A stretch of DNA of 64,000 nucleotides. It comes from Lantana camara (Eukaryota; Streptophyta; Magnoliopsida; Lamiales; Verbenaceae). Position numbers and translations under genes: made by a program. Location: positions 19,600,501 to 19,664,500 of the forward strand of contig CM074865.1 in NCBI GenBank assembly GCA_037501455.1, written 5' to 3'. The stretch's first letter is position 1; the number at the start of each line of letters is the position of its first letter. Shown here piece by piece: positions 21,582-32,792 of the stretch. Below the pieces are notes generated by a model. It did no database searches and was not told the DNA's origin. It worked only from the letters and a program-made list of their open reading frames with translations.

Positions 21582-22533
21582 TATTATGAATATACAACGA
21601 GAGACAAAATGTAAGAGAGCTGACGAAACCTCAGCGTCATTATGGCACGCCAGATTAGGACATATTTCTACGAATAGAATTAGCAAGTTAAGTAATTTAG
21701 GGACATTTTCTGAAAACGACGTTAAACAATTAACTTCTTACGACTCCTGTCTCAAAGGAAAAATGTCTAAAACACCCTTTAAAGGTAATGTTGAACGCGC
21801 TACTAGGACATTGGATTTGATCCATTCTGATATTTGTGGACCACTTAGTGTAAGCACAAGAAACAATCATCAGTACTTCATAACCTTTACCGACGACTTT
21901 AGTCGTTATGGTTATGTGTACTTAATGAAGTGCAAATCTGAGGCTTTTGAGAAATTCTTAGAATTTCAAAAGGAGGTTGAGAACCAAACTGGTCACAAGA
22001 TCAAGACACTTCGATCTGATCGAGGTGGTGAGTATCTTAGTGAAGAATTCCTTTGTCATCTCAGAGATAATGGTATTATCTCTCAGCGGACTCCTCCGGG
22101 AACTCCTCAGCTTAATGGAGTTTCTGAGAGAAGGAATCGAACCCTACTTGATATGGTTCGTTCCATGATGAGTTTCATTGACTTACCACCTTCTTTCTGG
22201 GGTTATGCCCTAGAAAGTGCAGCCAAGATTTTGAATCTTGTCCCCTCCAAATCAGTCCCTAAAACGCCTTATGAAATGTGGCATTGTAAAATCCCTAATT
22301 ATTCTTACTTAAGAATTTGGGGTTGTCCTGCTTATGTGAAGAAGACAGTGGGAGATAAGTTAGAAGCTCGTTCCAACTTATGCTACTTTGTTGGCTATCC
22401 TAAGGAATCCATAGGATACTACTTCTATGATCAAACTGAACAAAAAGTGTTTGTTTCTAGAAATGCAACTTTTCTTGAGGAATCGTTCCTTGAAGAAAAG
22501 AAAGGCAAGATCATAGCACTCGAAGAAATTTGA
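21514..22533 (+). pseudogene. Copia integrase region of pol (339 codons open)
   Basis: The integrase region inserts element cDNA into host DNA. After about 30 junction residues come the gag-pre-integrase motif LWHARLGHIS and a degraded zinc-binding HHCC end (CLKGKMSKTPF). The catalytic core follows with LIHSDICGPLS (first D), TLRSDRGGEYLS (second D) and NGVSERRNRTLLDM (E). The downstream WGYAL...PYEMW and RIWGCPAYV motifs are standard for copia. All three catalytic residues are kept. The start codon at 21514 is only the first ATG after the deletion junction; the native protein is a gag-pol polyprotein. A TGA at 22531 ends the open stretch before RT. Confidence 0.9.
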
Positions 22534-23643
22534 GATGACCCCACGCCACATTTAGGGGAGACGTCCCAATCTGATATCCCACCGCCAATCACAAACTTCG
22601 ATACACGTGAAAATCCTTCTCTAAGGCGTTCCGAGCGCACTCCTAGACAGCCAGAGAGATGGTATAGTTTTCTCCTTGAAATCTCTCAAGAGGATAATGA
22701 TCCTCTAATATATGAGGAGGCACTGTCAGACTCGGGTTCTGAACAGTGGAAACAAGCCATGAAATCCGAAATGGATTCCATGTACTCCAACCAAGTTTGG
22801 ACCTTGGTAGATTTGCTTGATTGGGTTAAACCCATAGGTTGCAAATTGATCTTTAAGAGAAAGCTTAGAGTAAATGGAAGCACTGCAGCCTATAAGGCAT
22901 GACTAGTTGCAAAAGGATTCACTCAAAGGCCTGGCGTGCACTTTGATGAAACCTTCTCACCGGTTGCAATGCAAAAGTCCATTCGGATCATGCTTGCCAT
23001 AGTTGCATATTATGACTATGAGATATGGCAAATGGATGTGAAAACTCCCTTTCTCAATAGAGAGATTGATAAAGACATTTATATGGATCAACCCATAGGT
23101 TTCACATTCAATGGGAGTGAGCAAAAGGTTTGCAAACTCCAAAGGTCAATCTAAGGATTGAAACAAGCTTCTAGGAATTGGAACATTCGTTTTAATGAAG
23201 CGGTCAAACCGTTTGACTTCGTTCAGAATTCGAATGAGTCCTGCATGTATAGAAAGGAATTGGAGAATTCAGTGTAATTCTTGGTGCTTTATGTCGATAA
23301 CATCCTCCTAATTGGAAATTCGAAGGATGACGTGGAAGTTACCAAGTCTTGGTTATCAAGCCAATTCGAGATGAAAGATCATAGTGATGCGTCCTACATT
23401 CTCGGTATAAAGATCTATAGGGATAGATCTAAGAGATTGATAGGATTATCACAATCGATGTACATAGATAAAGTATTGAAACGGTTCAGTATGGAGAATA
23501 CGAAGAACAAAGTTCTTCCCATGAGTATAAGAACATCTCTTTCGAAGAAGATGTGTCCTAAGACAAACCTTGAGAAGGAAAGAATGACTCATGTGCCATA
23601 TGCCTCGGCAATAGGTAGCATAATGTATGCAATACTATGTACT
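22534..23643 (+). pseudogene. Copia reverse transcriptase region of pol, with stops
   Basis: It continues in the integrase frame. The visible order is: the linker to RT (SEQWKQAMKSEMDSMY), LVAKGFTQRPGVHFDETFSP, IWQMDVKTPFLN (first catalytic Asp), GLKQASRNW, then the active site read as LYVDNILLIGN. The normal YVDD has become YVDN, which removes a metal-binding Asp. In-frame stops occur near 22900 (TGA), 23152 (TAA) and 23275 (TAA), with a fourth at 23644. No frameshift is seen. Some of the changes look like C-to-T or G-to-A transitions, as expected of methylated DNA; this is inference. It is not functional. Confidence 0.88.
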
Positions 23644-24279
23644 TGACCGGATGTGGCTTATGCACTTAGTGTAACAAGCTGTTTCCAATCAGACCCTGGA
23701 GAAGGTCACTGGACTGCCATGAAGAATATCCTAAAGTACTTGCGAAGCACTAAGGATTTATTCCTAGTAAATGGAGGACAGAAAGATCTAGTAGTCGGAG
23801 GATACTGGGATGCAAGCTTTGCATCTGACTTAGATAACTTTAAGTCAATGTCAGGATACATTTTCTACCTTAACGGCGGAGCACTGAGTTGGAAAAGTTC
23901 CAAGAAAACGACCATTGCAGATTTAACCACTGAGGCCGAATAATTAGCTGTAAACAATGCAGCTAAGGAAGGTGTTTGGATTAGAAACTTCATTCAAGAA
24001 TTGAATGTCGTTCCTAGCATGAAAGACCCCGTTATTGTGTTTTGTGACAACACTAGGGAGGCTGCTCAAGCAAGAGAACCAAGATCTCACGAACGGACCA
24101 AGCACATTACGAGGAAGTATCACCTAATCCATGATATCATCAAAAAAGGTGATGTGCAACTTGAGAGGGTTGCATTAGCAGAGAACGTGGTAGACCCGCT
24201 TACTAAACCCCTTAGTCGAGAAGCTTTCCAAGGTCATCTTGCGAAGATGGGACTTAGATTAGCTCCTGAATGGCTTTGA
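23644..24279 (+). pseudogene. Copia RNase H region of pol, with stops
   Basis: It opens with a stop (TGA at 23644, likely from Arg before PDVAYA) and keeps the copia RNase H order: DLVVGGYWDASFASD, SMSGYIFYLNGGALSWKS, ADLTTEAE followed by a TAA stop where Tyr is usual, then IVFCDNTREAAQ, HERTKHITRKYHLIHD and a C-terminal VDPLTKPLSREAF. It ends at a TGA at 24277, just before the polypurine tract. The domain would remove RNA from the RNA-DNA hybrid. Confidence 0.88.
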
Positions 24280-24295
24280 CGGGCAAGTGGGAGAT
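24280..24295 (+). promoter_or_regulatory. Copia polypurine tract
   Basis: GGGCAAGTGGGAGA lies directly before the TGTTAGGAATAG start of the 3' LTR and right after the RNase H stop codon. Confidence 0.88.
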
Positions 24296-26166
24296 TGTTA
24301 GGAATAGTGTCCTGAAAGCCCATGTAATAGTCTGCTTTAGTACTTTCCTTTTGTAAATCACAGACAATCTTTGAATAATACGAATTGAGACAACACTTCT
24401 TTATATGCTCTTGTTTGATTATATGTTTCAATTTGACTGCGCATGTATAAGAACTCCCCTAATCAATATGACTTATAGGACTCAACCATTTAGGTGAAGT
24501 GGTTCATGAGACGAGCCTATATGACATTAGTCATGATGATAAATCACTCCAAGACAATGAGTCCTACAGACAGTGGGCGTGTCAACCTCACTCGTTCGAG
24601 GCTTGCTCGTATGATCACGCCCTTAAGAAGTACCACCTTGTTTCATGGGGTGCAAAGTGTATAGTTGATACGTGCATGATACATGGGGGTGCTTACTTAT
24701 TCTAAGTAGGTACACTGAGGTGTCCCATGTGAGAAGATTCCTAAATGGGAAAAGAAGTTTCTATATCTGGAAATAGAAACTTCCAGATTAGGAAATATCT
24801 CACGAGTCATTGATGTGATTAAGTGATCCTTAAACTTGAGATTCCATTGATACTTTATGAGCTAACTCTGTAGTCTTAGGTGTAAGCTTTAAAGGGTGTC
24901 GCCTTAGACAATTGATTCAATGCTTATGCTGGGGCTGTACAAGTGGCACATGAATGTATATGAGAATCAATAAAGGACCTACGCTTGCATTAGCAAGGTG
25001 ATGATCTCTTATTGTGTAAGTCATTCATATGTCATCTAAGAGTCCTTGGCCAAGGCAGTGGATCAAGACATCAAGAAAAAGAGTTTCTTGGATTGAGATC
25101 AAATGGATATGAAATGCACTTAACATTAAGATCAAGATTATTAGGGTTCTAATTATTCCCTTGTCCTAGATCTTGATTGAGAGATGGGATGTAGGAGGAT
25201 TGTATCTCACATATGTCAATGACTTAAAGGTTCTGTCGAATCGAGGCATTCTTATTCAGCTAGGGGTCAAACACCTGTTGCTAGACTATGGTCGTTTGAT
25301 CTGTGGACTGATTAATTAATTGGGGTCATTGCTAATTGAATTAAGAACCTAGAGGGTCACACATAACAACCCGATCACGTGGGTTAAGGCTTGAATCGAT
25401 TAAACGAGTTGATCGAACCATTGAGAGAATGGTGGGTATGACACGTGTAGTCACGTGTGCATGTATATGTGTATATTAAATAATTAATGTGTTAATTATT
25501 TAATAGTCTTTAATTTAATTTTGAATTAATATTAAAGTCCAATTTTAGAGAAATAAAGTCTAATAAATAATTAATTATGAATTAATTATATTATTAGTCT
25601 TCAAGTTATTTATTGTAAAAAATAAATAAAGTAAAATTAATATCTAAAAGAGTTAGATTAGTATCTTGCTTTCCAAGTTGAACAAAAGGAAGACTTTTGG
25701 TCAAAGTAAGAGACTTAGTCTCCAAGCAAGATATCCCTTTCCAAAAGGAGTTTGGAATCCTTTTCTAAAAGGGAGATGGGGTTCGAACCCTACCCTTATA
25801 AATAAGGGCGTTCGAACCTCATGGGATGAGGATAGCAAAATTTCTCCTTCTCTAAATTATACACTAAACCCTAGAGTCTAAACACCGAATATAGAACTAG
25901 CATCCTCCCTATTTTGATCGTGGTCACGGTTGGTGGACTATTTCTCTAGAGGGCTACTATCGTGAAGTCTTGAAAGATTCGAAGGAGCTTTTGGGGATCA
26001 AGCGCCGTGAAGAGCGTTCTTGGGCGGCTAGAACGTGTGAAGAAAGCTTCTAATTAAGTGATTTTCTTGATCTCTACGAATTGGGAATAGGAATTGCAAG
26101 ATTCGATTCTTGTTTAGTCGGGAAAATTTTTAAATTTTCGCTGCGTTTCTGTTCGTTTTCCCAACA
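24296..26166 (+). repeat. Copia 3' LTR
   Basis: 1871 bp, homologous to 17138-19039 with scattered substitutions and small deletions. It carries two G-boxes instead of four and a shortened AATTAATTAG stretch near 25310. Confidence 0.93.
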
Positions 26167-27241
26167 AGTTGATGAATGTGGCTATACGAGGAGGCAAGGG
26201 GCGACGGTGATCCCGTGTACTAGTCCCACCATGAACTACGACGGAACCGACCTCGTTAGGAGTTGGCGAGGCAGGGGAACCGGGCTTTTGGGGCTTCATT
26301 GACCCCCACTAGCCGTATTGATTGTGAGACGCTCTCCTGGATGGGTCCCCCCGGGGCACCGGTTACACCATCGGGAGGAATAAAACCTATTAGTGGCATG
26401 GGTTCGCCCATGGTCCAACAAGACAATATCTTTGGCTACGTATGGTAAACGAGTTTCTAACTGGAGGAAAAAGGAGTAATTATTATGAATGAATGATAAT
26501 GATTATGATTATGAAAGATTATGAATGAATGATTGATTGTTGCATGATCGTAATAAATGAATGAATATATACACACACGAGGTGAAGGTTGGAGAATTCG
26601 CCCACTCGCCAGGGCTCACGTAATGACCACATGAACGAATGAGTTATGAAATTGACCGTCGTAATCCCGAGCGTTGTTTTCCTTTGTTTTACCCACTTGC
26701 GAAATATTTCAAAACCTCGCACGGGATTATAGCTTTCATGTGTGTGTGTTTAAATTCTAAATTATTATTATTATTAAATGCCCTGTTTTATAGCCACCAG
26801 TCTCCTATTGACTGAACCCGACTTTGTTTTCAGTTTTCTTCTGCAGGTGTTGGAGTGCTAGACGGGATAATGGGTCAGTCGAGTCGCGTAGTCAAGTGTG
26901 GATCACTTCACGCATATTAGATATTGGATAAGTTTATATGAATGTATGAATTTTATGGTTACAATATTCTGATTATGTTATATATAATTTTTGGGACTAG
27001 GTATTTATGCTAGTTGAACCCGTCACTTATTGTCTATGTTACAATTGATTATATGTGCTGCTTCCGCACATGCATTTATTTTTATTAAACTACTTAATTG
27101 GTTTCGAAATTAGCTCCCGCCTAGCATAGTGAGTGCGTGAGTCCCCGTTCGCCGTGACTTAGCACGCGTATGGACTTCCCATTTCATATGCGGGTCGGGT
27201 CTCGGTGCTGGGGATGTGGTGTCTCGCGCTCGGGTGCTACA
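26167..27241 (+). mobile_element. Solo LTR B, right segment
   Basis: It resumes exactly where the block at 17137 broke off: the GGCTATACGAGGAGGCAAGG and TGTACTAGTCCC words match the H block at about 2490-2530. It ends TGCTACA and is followed by the TTTAC duplication. Confidence 0.92.
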
Positions 27242-28393
27242 TTTACAGTAGGGGAGAAGGGCAGGGGATGGAGCAGCAATACACAACAACAACAAGGTAC
27301 CAAAAACACTCCAAAAAAATGCAGCAAAACACACCATAATCAGTTCATAATCAACCGAGCAAGAAAAGAGTTTGAAATCCAACCAAAAAGCTTCAAGATC
27401 TCAAGTTTTTTGGAATCTCATACACAATACATACATCAAATACAAGTCTAGGAATAGATCAAGGGTGCATCAAGGATCACATAGCACTTCACAGATCAAG
27501 AAACGGAGCAAAAACGAGCAAGATATTCACAAATCTCTTCAAACTCGCAACTATTCATGCTCAACCCCAAGCCCTACTCAAATCATGCTCAAAATCAGCA
27601 ATTCAAGGCTTAAAAGATATATCAAGATTTGGAGGACAAGAAAATATATTTACCTCTTTTATTTGGTGAAGAACGAGGTCGAACGAGCTTGAAATCACCG
27701 GAGAGTGAATAGTGGCGGGATTCCCTTCTTTCTTCCCCTTTTCTCCTTCTCTCTTGGTCTTAGCATATAGGGCTAGGGTGAAATGAGTATGGGAGGGTAT
27801 TCATAAGAGTTGGTAAGAAACAAGTTGAAGAATCGGATCAAACGAAGTTAAAACGAGTCAAATATGAGCAAAACGGTGAAGGGTGGCGGGACGCGCCCGA
27901 GGATCACGGTTCGGACAAGTTTTTGACGTTCGAACGGGCTTAGAGAAATATGAGACTAGGTTCATTAGCTCTTAATTTTCGATACGAGTCCAGCGACACT
28001 TTCAGAATTTGAATCCGAATTCCCGAGTTCAATTTACGCCTTCGGGAACCCAAGGCGCGCTAAAAGGAGTTAAGCCTTTGAGTCCCTTAACAAATAAAAC
28101 GGTTTAAGAACCTTATTAAACGAACTCAAAAAATTAACGAGCATATAAAAAAGTTCATAAATCACATATTTCATGCATAGCAAGTTATTACAAAAATCGG
28201 AAATCAAATACAAACACATACGGATCAAGTTCAGGGGCCGATGAATATATACGTTCAAAATTCATATAAAGCCCTTAACAATTAAATCATATAAATTCAA
28301 ATAAGAATATAATAACATAAATAAATAAATTAAAATCGCACTTAACACTCTTGTTACGGCCTACCTGTACGACCGAAAAATCAGGGTATTACA
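27242..28393 (-). mobile_element. Solo LTR A, right segment (5' part of the minus-strand LTR)
   Basis: It contains the clan's GAATCCGAATTCCCGAG block (28011) and ends with GTACGACCGAAAAATCAGGG and TATTACA, the reverse of the TGTAAT... LTR start. Frames 27110-27692 in both directions show no domain. Confidence 0.88.
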
Positions 28394-29476
28394 CCGAGTG
28401 CAATCTCCATCTGTCTGAAAGGATGTATCGGAACCCACCAGGAGGTTTGGTTGGCAGATGGAGTCCTGAGGGTCGGAGAAGCATTGAACACTCCCCTCAC
28501 CTATTAGATGGTTAGGGTAGGTACAACCCTTCCATCACCGGAGAAGAGGTAGGTATGTCTGATTTTGATTCTGTTTGTAACTTAGTATGATTTTGAACTG
28601 AGGAGCTAGTTGGAGTTTGAGCTCGTACCCACCGAGAGATCTGTCTGTTTGTCTAAATTTGTGAAACGGGGGTAGATTTATAAATTAAGATAAATTTTGG
28701 AATATTATTAACCTAATAAAACATGCTTTGATATGTTTGCCAAGGCTGCTTGAATTTGAACGTACGCCATGATGTATGTATAAGTTAAGTTTTGTTTGTT
28801 TTGTTTTGATAAGTCACCCCATATATCTATTATCACGGGCAAATGTTTTGGCGTGCAAAAACTAATCCTGGATTCACGACCATTTAATTTTGAACGTGCT
28901 GTGCTCTACGTATATGTAGGTATGTGTGGGCAGCCCCTCACTTAGTATTTGGACTGACCCTTCCCCTCCTTATGTTTTTAGCTTTACAGGTTTTGGCTTT
29001 GGAGTCCGAGCTAGACGGGGTGAGTCTTTCCTTGGAGTCGAGTCTTGTATAAGTTGGATCTCTAAATTTGCATTTTTAAATTTGGTTTCAGTTATGTATT
29101 ATGATCGTATGTACGGATATGTATAAGCATAAATTATCTGAATTATGTTATGAATTTCGGGAAAGGCTTCTAGGGATAGTTCGAACCCGTTTATATTTAT
29201 GATTTATGTTTTGATTTGATATTCGGGGATTAGGGATCTATGCTAGTTAAACACTTCACCGGCTTATTTTGTTTTGGATTTTTGTATGGCATGATTTACG
29301 CTTCTGCATTTATGTTGGATGTTTTCTGAAGTTCAGGGTCTACGTTCCGCCTAGCCTAGGTGTGTTTATGTCGGTCTCCTGTTCGCCACTATTTGGTTCA
29401 TGTATAGACTTCCTTTTTGTATGTGGACTGGACCTTAGGGTGGGGGATGCGATAACCCACCGTGCGGGGTGCTACA
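28394..29476 (+). mobile_element. Solo LTR C, right segment
   Basis: It holds the terminal blocks: TTTGGACTGACCC near 28949, CCGCCTAGCCTAGG (29347) and GGGTGGGGGATGCG (29436). It ends at TGCTACA, followed by the GTTTG duplication. Frames at 28926-29526 lack domains. Confidence 0.9.
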
Positions 29477-29521
29477 GTTTGACTAAGTATAATTGCCACC
29501 ATAGTAAACAATTACCCCAAT
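29477..29521 (-). pseudogene. MULE transposase fragment between insertions C and D
   Basis: These 45 bp encode GVIVYYGGNYT on the minus strand, the usual start of MuDR-type transposases, followed by a stop. The frame agrees with the piece at 10888 once the GTTTG duplication is discounted, and with 31283 once CCAAT is discounted. Confidence 0.75.
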
Positions 29522-31282
29522 TGTAGCACCCGGAACGCCGAGATGCCACACCCCCGCACTATAAGTCGATCCACATACGAAATGGATAGTCCGTACATGA
29601 ACCAACCTATAGCGAACGGGTGACAATAAAAAAAACAATCTAGCTAGGCGGGACTAACCCTCAATTATATACCACATGCATAACAATCAAAGTTTCCTTA
29701 TACCAACTTGTATAACTTTATAAATCAAAATGGTGACTTCTGAGCTTGAATCCTTCTTGAGTAAGGCTTTCTCGTTGATCCTTTACGAGTTCGAACGGTC
29801 GAATGAACTCATCCTTCAAGTATTCATAATTGAGTGCATAACCTCTCTCTAAAAAAAAACTCTTTGCCTTTCTTTACCTTTTCCGTTCGTTGCTCGACCC
29901 TTCACCTTAAACATCGAATCTTTAGTACTCTAATTTACCACGAGCTTGCAATCACTATATTAGTCGTTCTCTTCACTTTCCCCATCCGACGTCTTTCTTA
30001 ACCCGAAATCTAAAATATTTAAATTCCTTGTAGACCTACATCAATTACATTGTTGTTCAACTTTCCAATTTGTCACTCCCATGAACGCAAAATCGCTCCA
30101 TTTCTTAAATTTTCCAAATTAATCCGAATCCTACTCCAAGGTCCAAAATGTTTCGATTTATCTCCTACTTAATTCCTAAATTTTCGACCTCGACCCGAAT
30201 CATTTGAGTTACTTCCCTCTCACATCGTAATTTTGGTTCCAACTAGTTGAAGATCCTCACTTGTTTACACATCTGAACCTCGAATCATTAGTGCCCTCAA
30301 AGTCTCATTCTTTGAGTTAAATAAGTCTCCTAAAATCATTGCCTCGCCGTTGATAGAAACCTTGAATCTTAAAATACTTTCGAGATTTTCTTCACTTTGC
30401 TTCTAAAATTAATTCGCCTGTTCCGGACCTTATCACTCGAACCATAATCCGTTAGAGAGAGAACCATAGTTCTTGAATTCTCGTGTGAAGTTTCCTCGGT
30501 GCATTCCTTACAACTCCAAATCTAGAGAAAGGGCTTGCGATAACATGGGATTGTAGTAGAAATTGACCGTGGTTTGATATGTCTTTATAACCTATATATC
30601 AAAATTAATTCAAAGCTAAATGCATGCGGTTAATACATGCTCATGTCACATAATCGACACCAAAGACATGGATTTGATGCAAAATGTAACAAATAATTCA
30701 ACAAAGTGGAAATTAAAACACTTTGATCGCACAAAGTTCAAGCAAATTTTAATAGTAAAAAGTCAACGAGTAAAGCCAATAATCAATACAATGCGCAAGT
30801 TATCAAGTAATTTTAAAGATTCAAGTAATCAAATAATTTCAAATAAAATGCAAGACCCTCAAGTTGTCAATTATTTCCTATGCCGTACGACTTAGACTCA
30901 CAAGACACGACACTAGAACCTCAGTTTTGCAACCGGGCTCTGATACCACCTAAGATGTAGCACCCGGAACGCCGAGATGCCACACCCCCGCACTATAAGT
31001 CGATCCACATACGAAATGGATAGTCCGTACATGAACCAACTTATAGCGAACGGGTGACAATAAAAAAAAACAATCTAGCTAGGCGGGACTAACCCTCAAT
31101 TTTATACCACATGCATAACAATCAAAGAAAAGCATAATATCAATTAAGCACATTATCAATTATTTCATTTAAATTTCACGTTAAGGATAATTCACATAAA
31201 TGCATAGAAATATAATACATATAATATTATGAAATGTAGATAAATTATCACATAATGCATAAATTGAAAACGGGGCGTTACA
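29522..31282 (-). mobile_element. Element D: internally deleted long-LTR-clan element
   Basis: It is flanked by a perfect TSD CCAAT (29517-29521, 31283-31287). The 5' LTR (30956-31282, 327 bp) and a truncated 3' LTR (29522 to about 29691) share their first ~170 bp with very few differences. Primer-site sequence (GCTCTGATACCACC) adjoins the 5' LTR at about 30936-30949. The interior (about 29692-30955) has no ORF with a domain. Its PBS-proximal half matches the E interior (30620-30760 versus 47815-47930, and the GACCGTGGTTTGATAT word at 30567). The missing 3' LTR end and PPT suggest a deletion after insertion. It lies inside the MULE coding region. Confidence 0.85.
30956..31282 (-). repeat. 5' LTR of D
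   Basis: Reverse-strand LTR from TGTAACGCCCCG (at 31282) to GGGTGCTACA (at 30956), only 327 bp. This is far shorter than its relatives, so probably itself deleted. Confidence 0.8.
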
Positions 31283-31377
31283 CCAATCGAATCTATTGTA
31301 AGAAACAAGAAATTTTTCTGAAAGAAGTAAAAAAAGATTTGATATGCAAATAACTTCAAGCAAGTTTTGGTATGCAT
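31283..31377 (-). pseudogene. Probable N-terminal end of the MULE transposase
   Basis: The minus-strand frame that continues into GVIVYYGG is open from an ATG at 31377 (MHTKTCLKLFAYQ...). Which ATG was the true start is unclear, because family members often begin only a few residues before the VIVYYGG motif. Confidence 0.45.
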
Positions 31378-31479
31378 TCAAAGAACATATTTGCTGCTTT
31401 AAATAAACTTTCATCGTCTTTGCATTTTCAACAATAGCAATGCATTATTGTCTCCGCAATACATTATAAGGTGGCCACA

Positions 31480-31730
31480 ACTTATTCGAATTTAAAAAAA
31501 TATAAATATTTTAATGGGGGTGCCAGAGATATATCGTCCCACAATATAATATTAAAAAAAAAAAAAATTGTTTAATTGGGTTGCCAAAGAGAATGGCAAC
31601 CCCGTTAAAAAATTATAAAAAAAATAATGGTCGCCACGGTCTGTGGCAACCCAGTTAAAAAAATTATAAAAAATTAAAGGGATGCTACAATGTGTGGCGT
31701 TTTATATAAAAAATTAACCCGGTTTATTCA
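31480..31730 (-). repeat. Degenerate ~48-bp tandem repeat with inner inverted repeats, MULE 5' side
   Basis: About four units separated by AAAAATTATAAAAAA-like spacers. The best unit is GGGTTGCC-N-GGCAACCC (about 31577-31602). The next reads GGTCGCCACGG...CGTGGCAACC-like. Position upstream of the transposase suggests a terminal-repeat or promoter region of the MULE. No 9-bp duplication could be tested. Confidence 0.5.
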
Positions 31731-32792
31731 GAAATCACTTTATGAATTCGAATAAAATTAAATAATATTTCTGAAAAATCCTCACTATTTTTAGGGTACA
31801 TCACTTAATAAGTCTTCAAACAATGTTTTCAAATCTGGACTGGAGGGCGAACGACTGGCCTTGACCGGTTCAACCACCGATGGAATTGATATGATATAAT
31901 AAATAAATAAATATTATTTTATTGTATATATATATGTTTGCCCTAAAAATTCGCGTTTATTGAATTTGGTCAACACCGAATAGATAATACAAATTATTTG
32001 ATAATTCAAGTAAAAGTGGGTCTTCAATCTTCAGCTTGATCCTCCGATTCTTTCTTAAAATTTAAAGTTGTTGAAATTTTCAAACGCTTCTTGATGAATT
32101 TGATGGTTTGATCTTCTTCAACATCAAATTTAGCTTTTAATAACGTTAATTCGTAGGTCCTTCGACTTGTTTACGAATCAAATGCCAGATTTTGGAGAAT
32201 TCCACCAAGAACGCCTTTGAACTCGTCGGTAACTCCGTGGATTTAGCTTGAATATAATGCCGATTCGCCGGTATAATACCTTAATAACGGATCAAACGCC
32301 TTAAATTGATAACTTCGGGGAAGAAAGCCTTTGAATGGCTTAGAACTCCCTATTGAACTTGTAGAGAGAATTTTGACCTTCTTCTTCTCCTTATTCTTCT
32401 TGGATTTGTGTTATGTGTTGAATGAACTACACATGACCCCTTTATATAGGTGTGAGATTCAAGATTCGTGGTTCAAGTAAACCTTTATTTAATAATTATC
32501 TCATATATTTTTTGAAGAGATAATATCAAATAAATCATATAGATATTTATTTCTTTAGTATTTTATTATTTTTTAAAGAGATAATATCACATAAAATCAC
32601 ATGAGTATTTATCTCTTTATATTTTTATTTTTAAAAAGATAATATCATACAAGACTTGAATTTGATTGATCGGTGTGACGCAATACGCCACGTGTCGCCA
32701 TATGATTTGTCCTGGCTTTCTTTGACTGCAGTCTGCAAGACTTTTATTTCCCAAATTAAAAGATATATATTTATATTTATATTGATTATATA
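31731..32792 (-). promoter_or_regulatory. AT-rich region with a possible minus-strand promoter
   Basis: A TATATAAA box on the minus strand (32441-32448) is followed by a leader-like stretch rich in AAGAAGAAG (32340-32410). Upstream are a CCACGTGTCGCC word (32690) and an imperfect ~62-bp tandem repeat built on GATAATATCA (32518-32660). It could drive the MULE transposase or belong to an unrecognised LTR. No protein domain is visible. Confidence 0.35.
32518..32660. repeat. Imperfect tandem repeat, period about 62 bp
   Basis: Units begin GATAATATCA and include TATTTATCTCTTT-like words; two full units and one partial. Confidence 0.65.

Larger units (their letters stand above)
17138..26166 (+). 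mobile_element. Ty1/copia retrotransposon, nearly complete but inactive
   Basis: Two LTRs (17138-19039 and 24296-26166) start TGTTAGGAATAGT and end TTCCCAACA. Between them are a tRNA-iMet primer site, a long non-coding leader, a gag stub, integrase, RT and RNase H in copia order, and a polypurine tract. The TSD is ACTTG (17133-17137) versus AGTTG (26167-26171), one mismatch. The LTRs differ by indels and many substitutions, so the copy is much older than H or F. It is deleted from mid-gag to the start of integrase, which removes protease, and it carries several stops in pol. It is the innermost layer of the left nest. A solo LTR of the same family is at 59966-61915. I did not assign a copia lineage. 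Confidence 0.95.

Noticed and set aside
28926..29526. Short frames in solo LTR C right part
   Set aside because: They cover conserved LTR terminal blocks and continue across the LTR border.
31900..32460. Endogenous pararetrovirus leader or promoter
   Set aside because: A TATA box and an ACGT element alone are not enough; no coat, movement or polymerase motif nearby.
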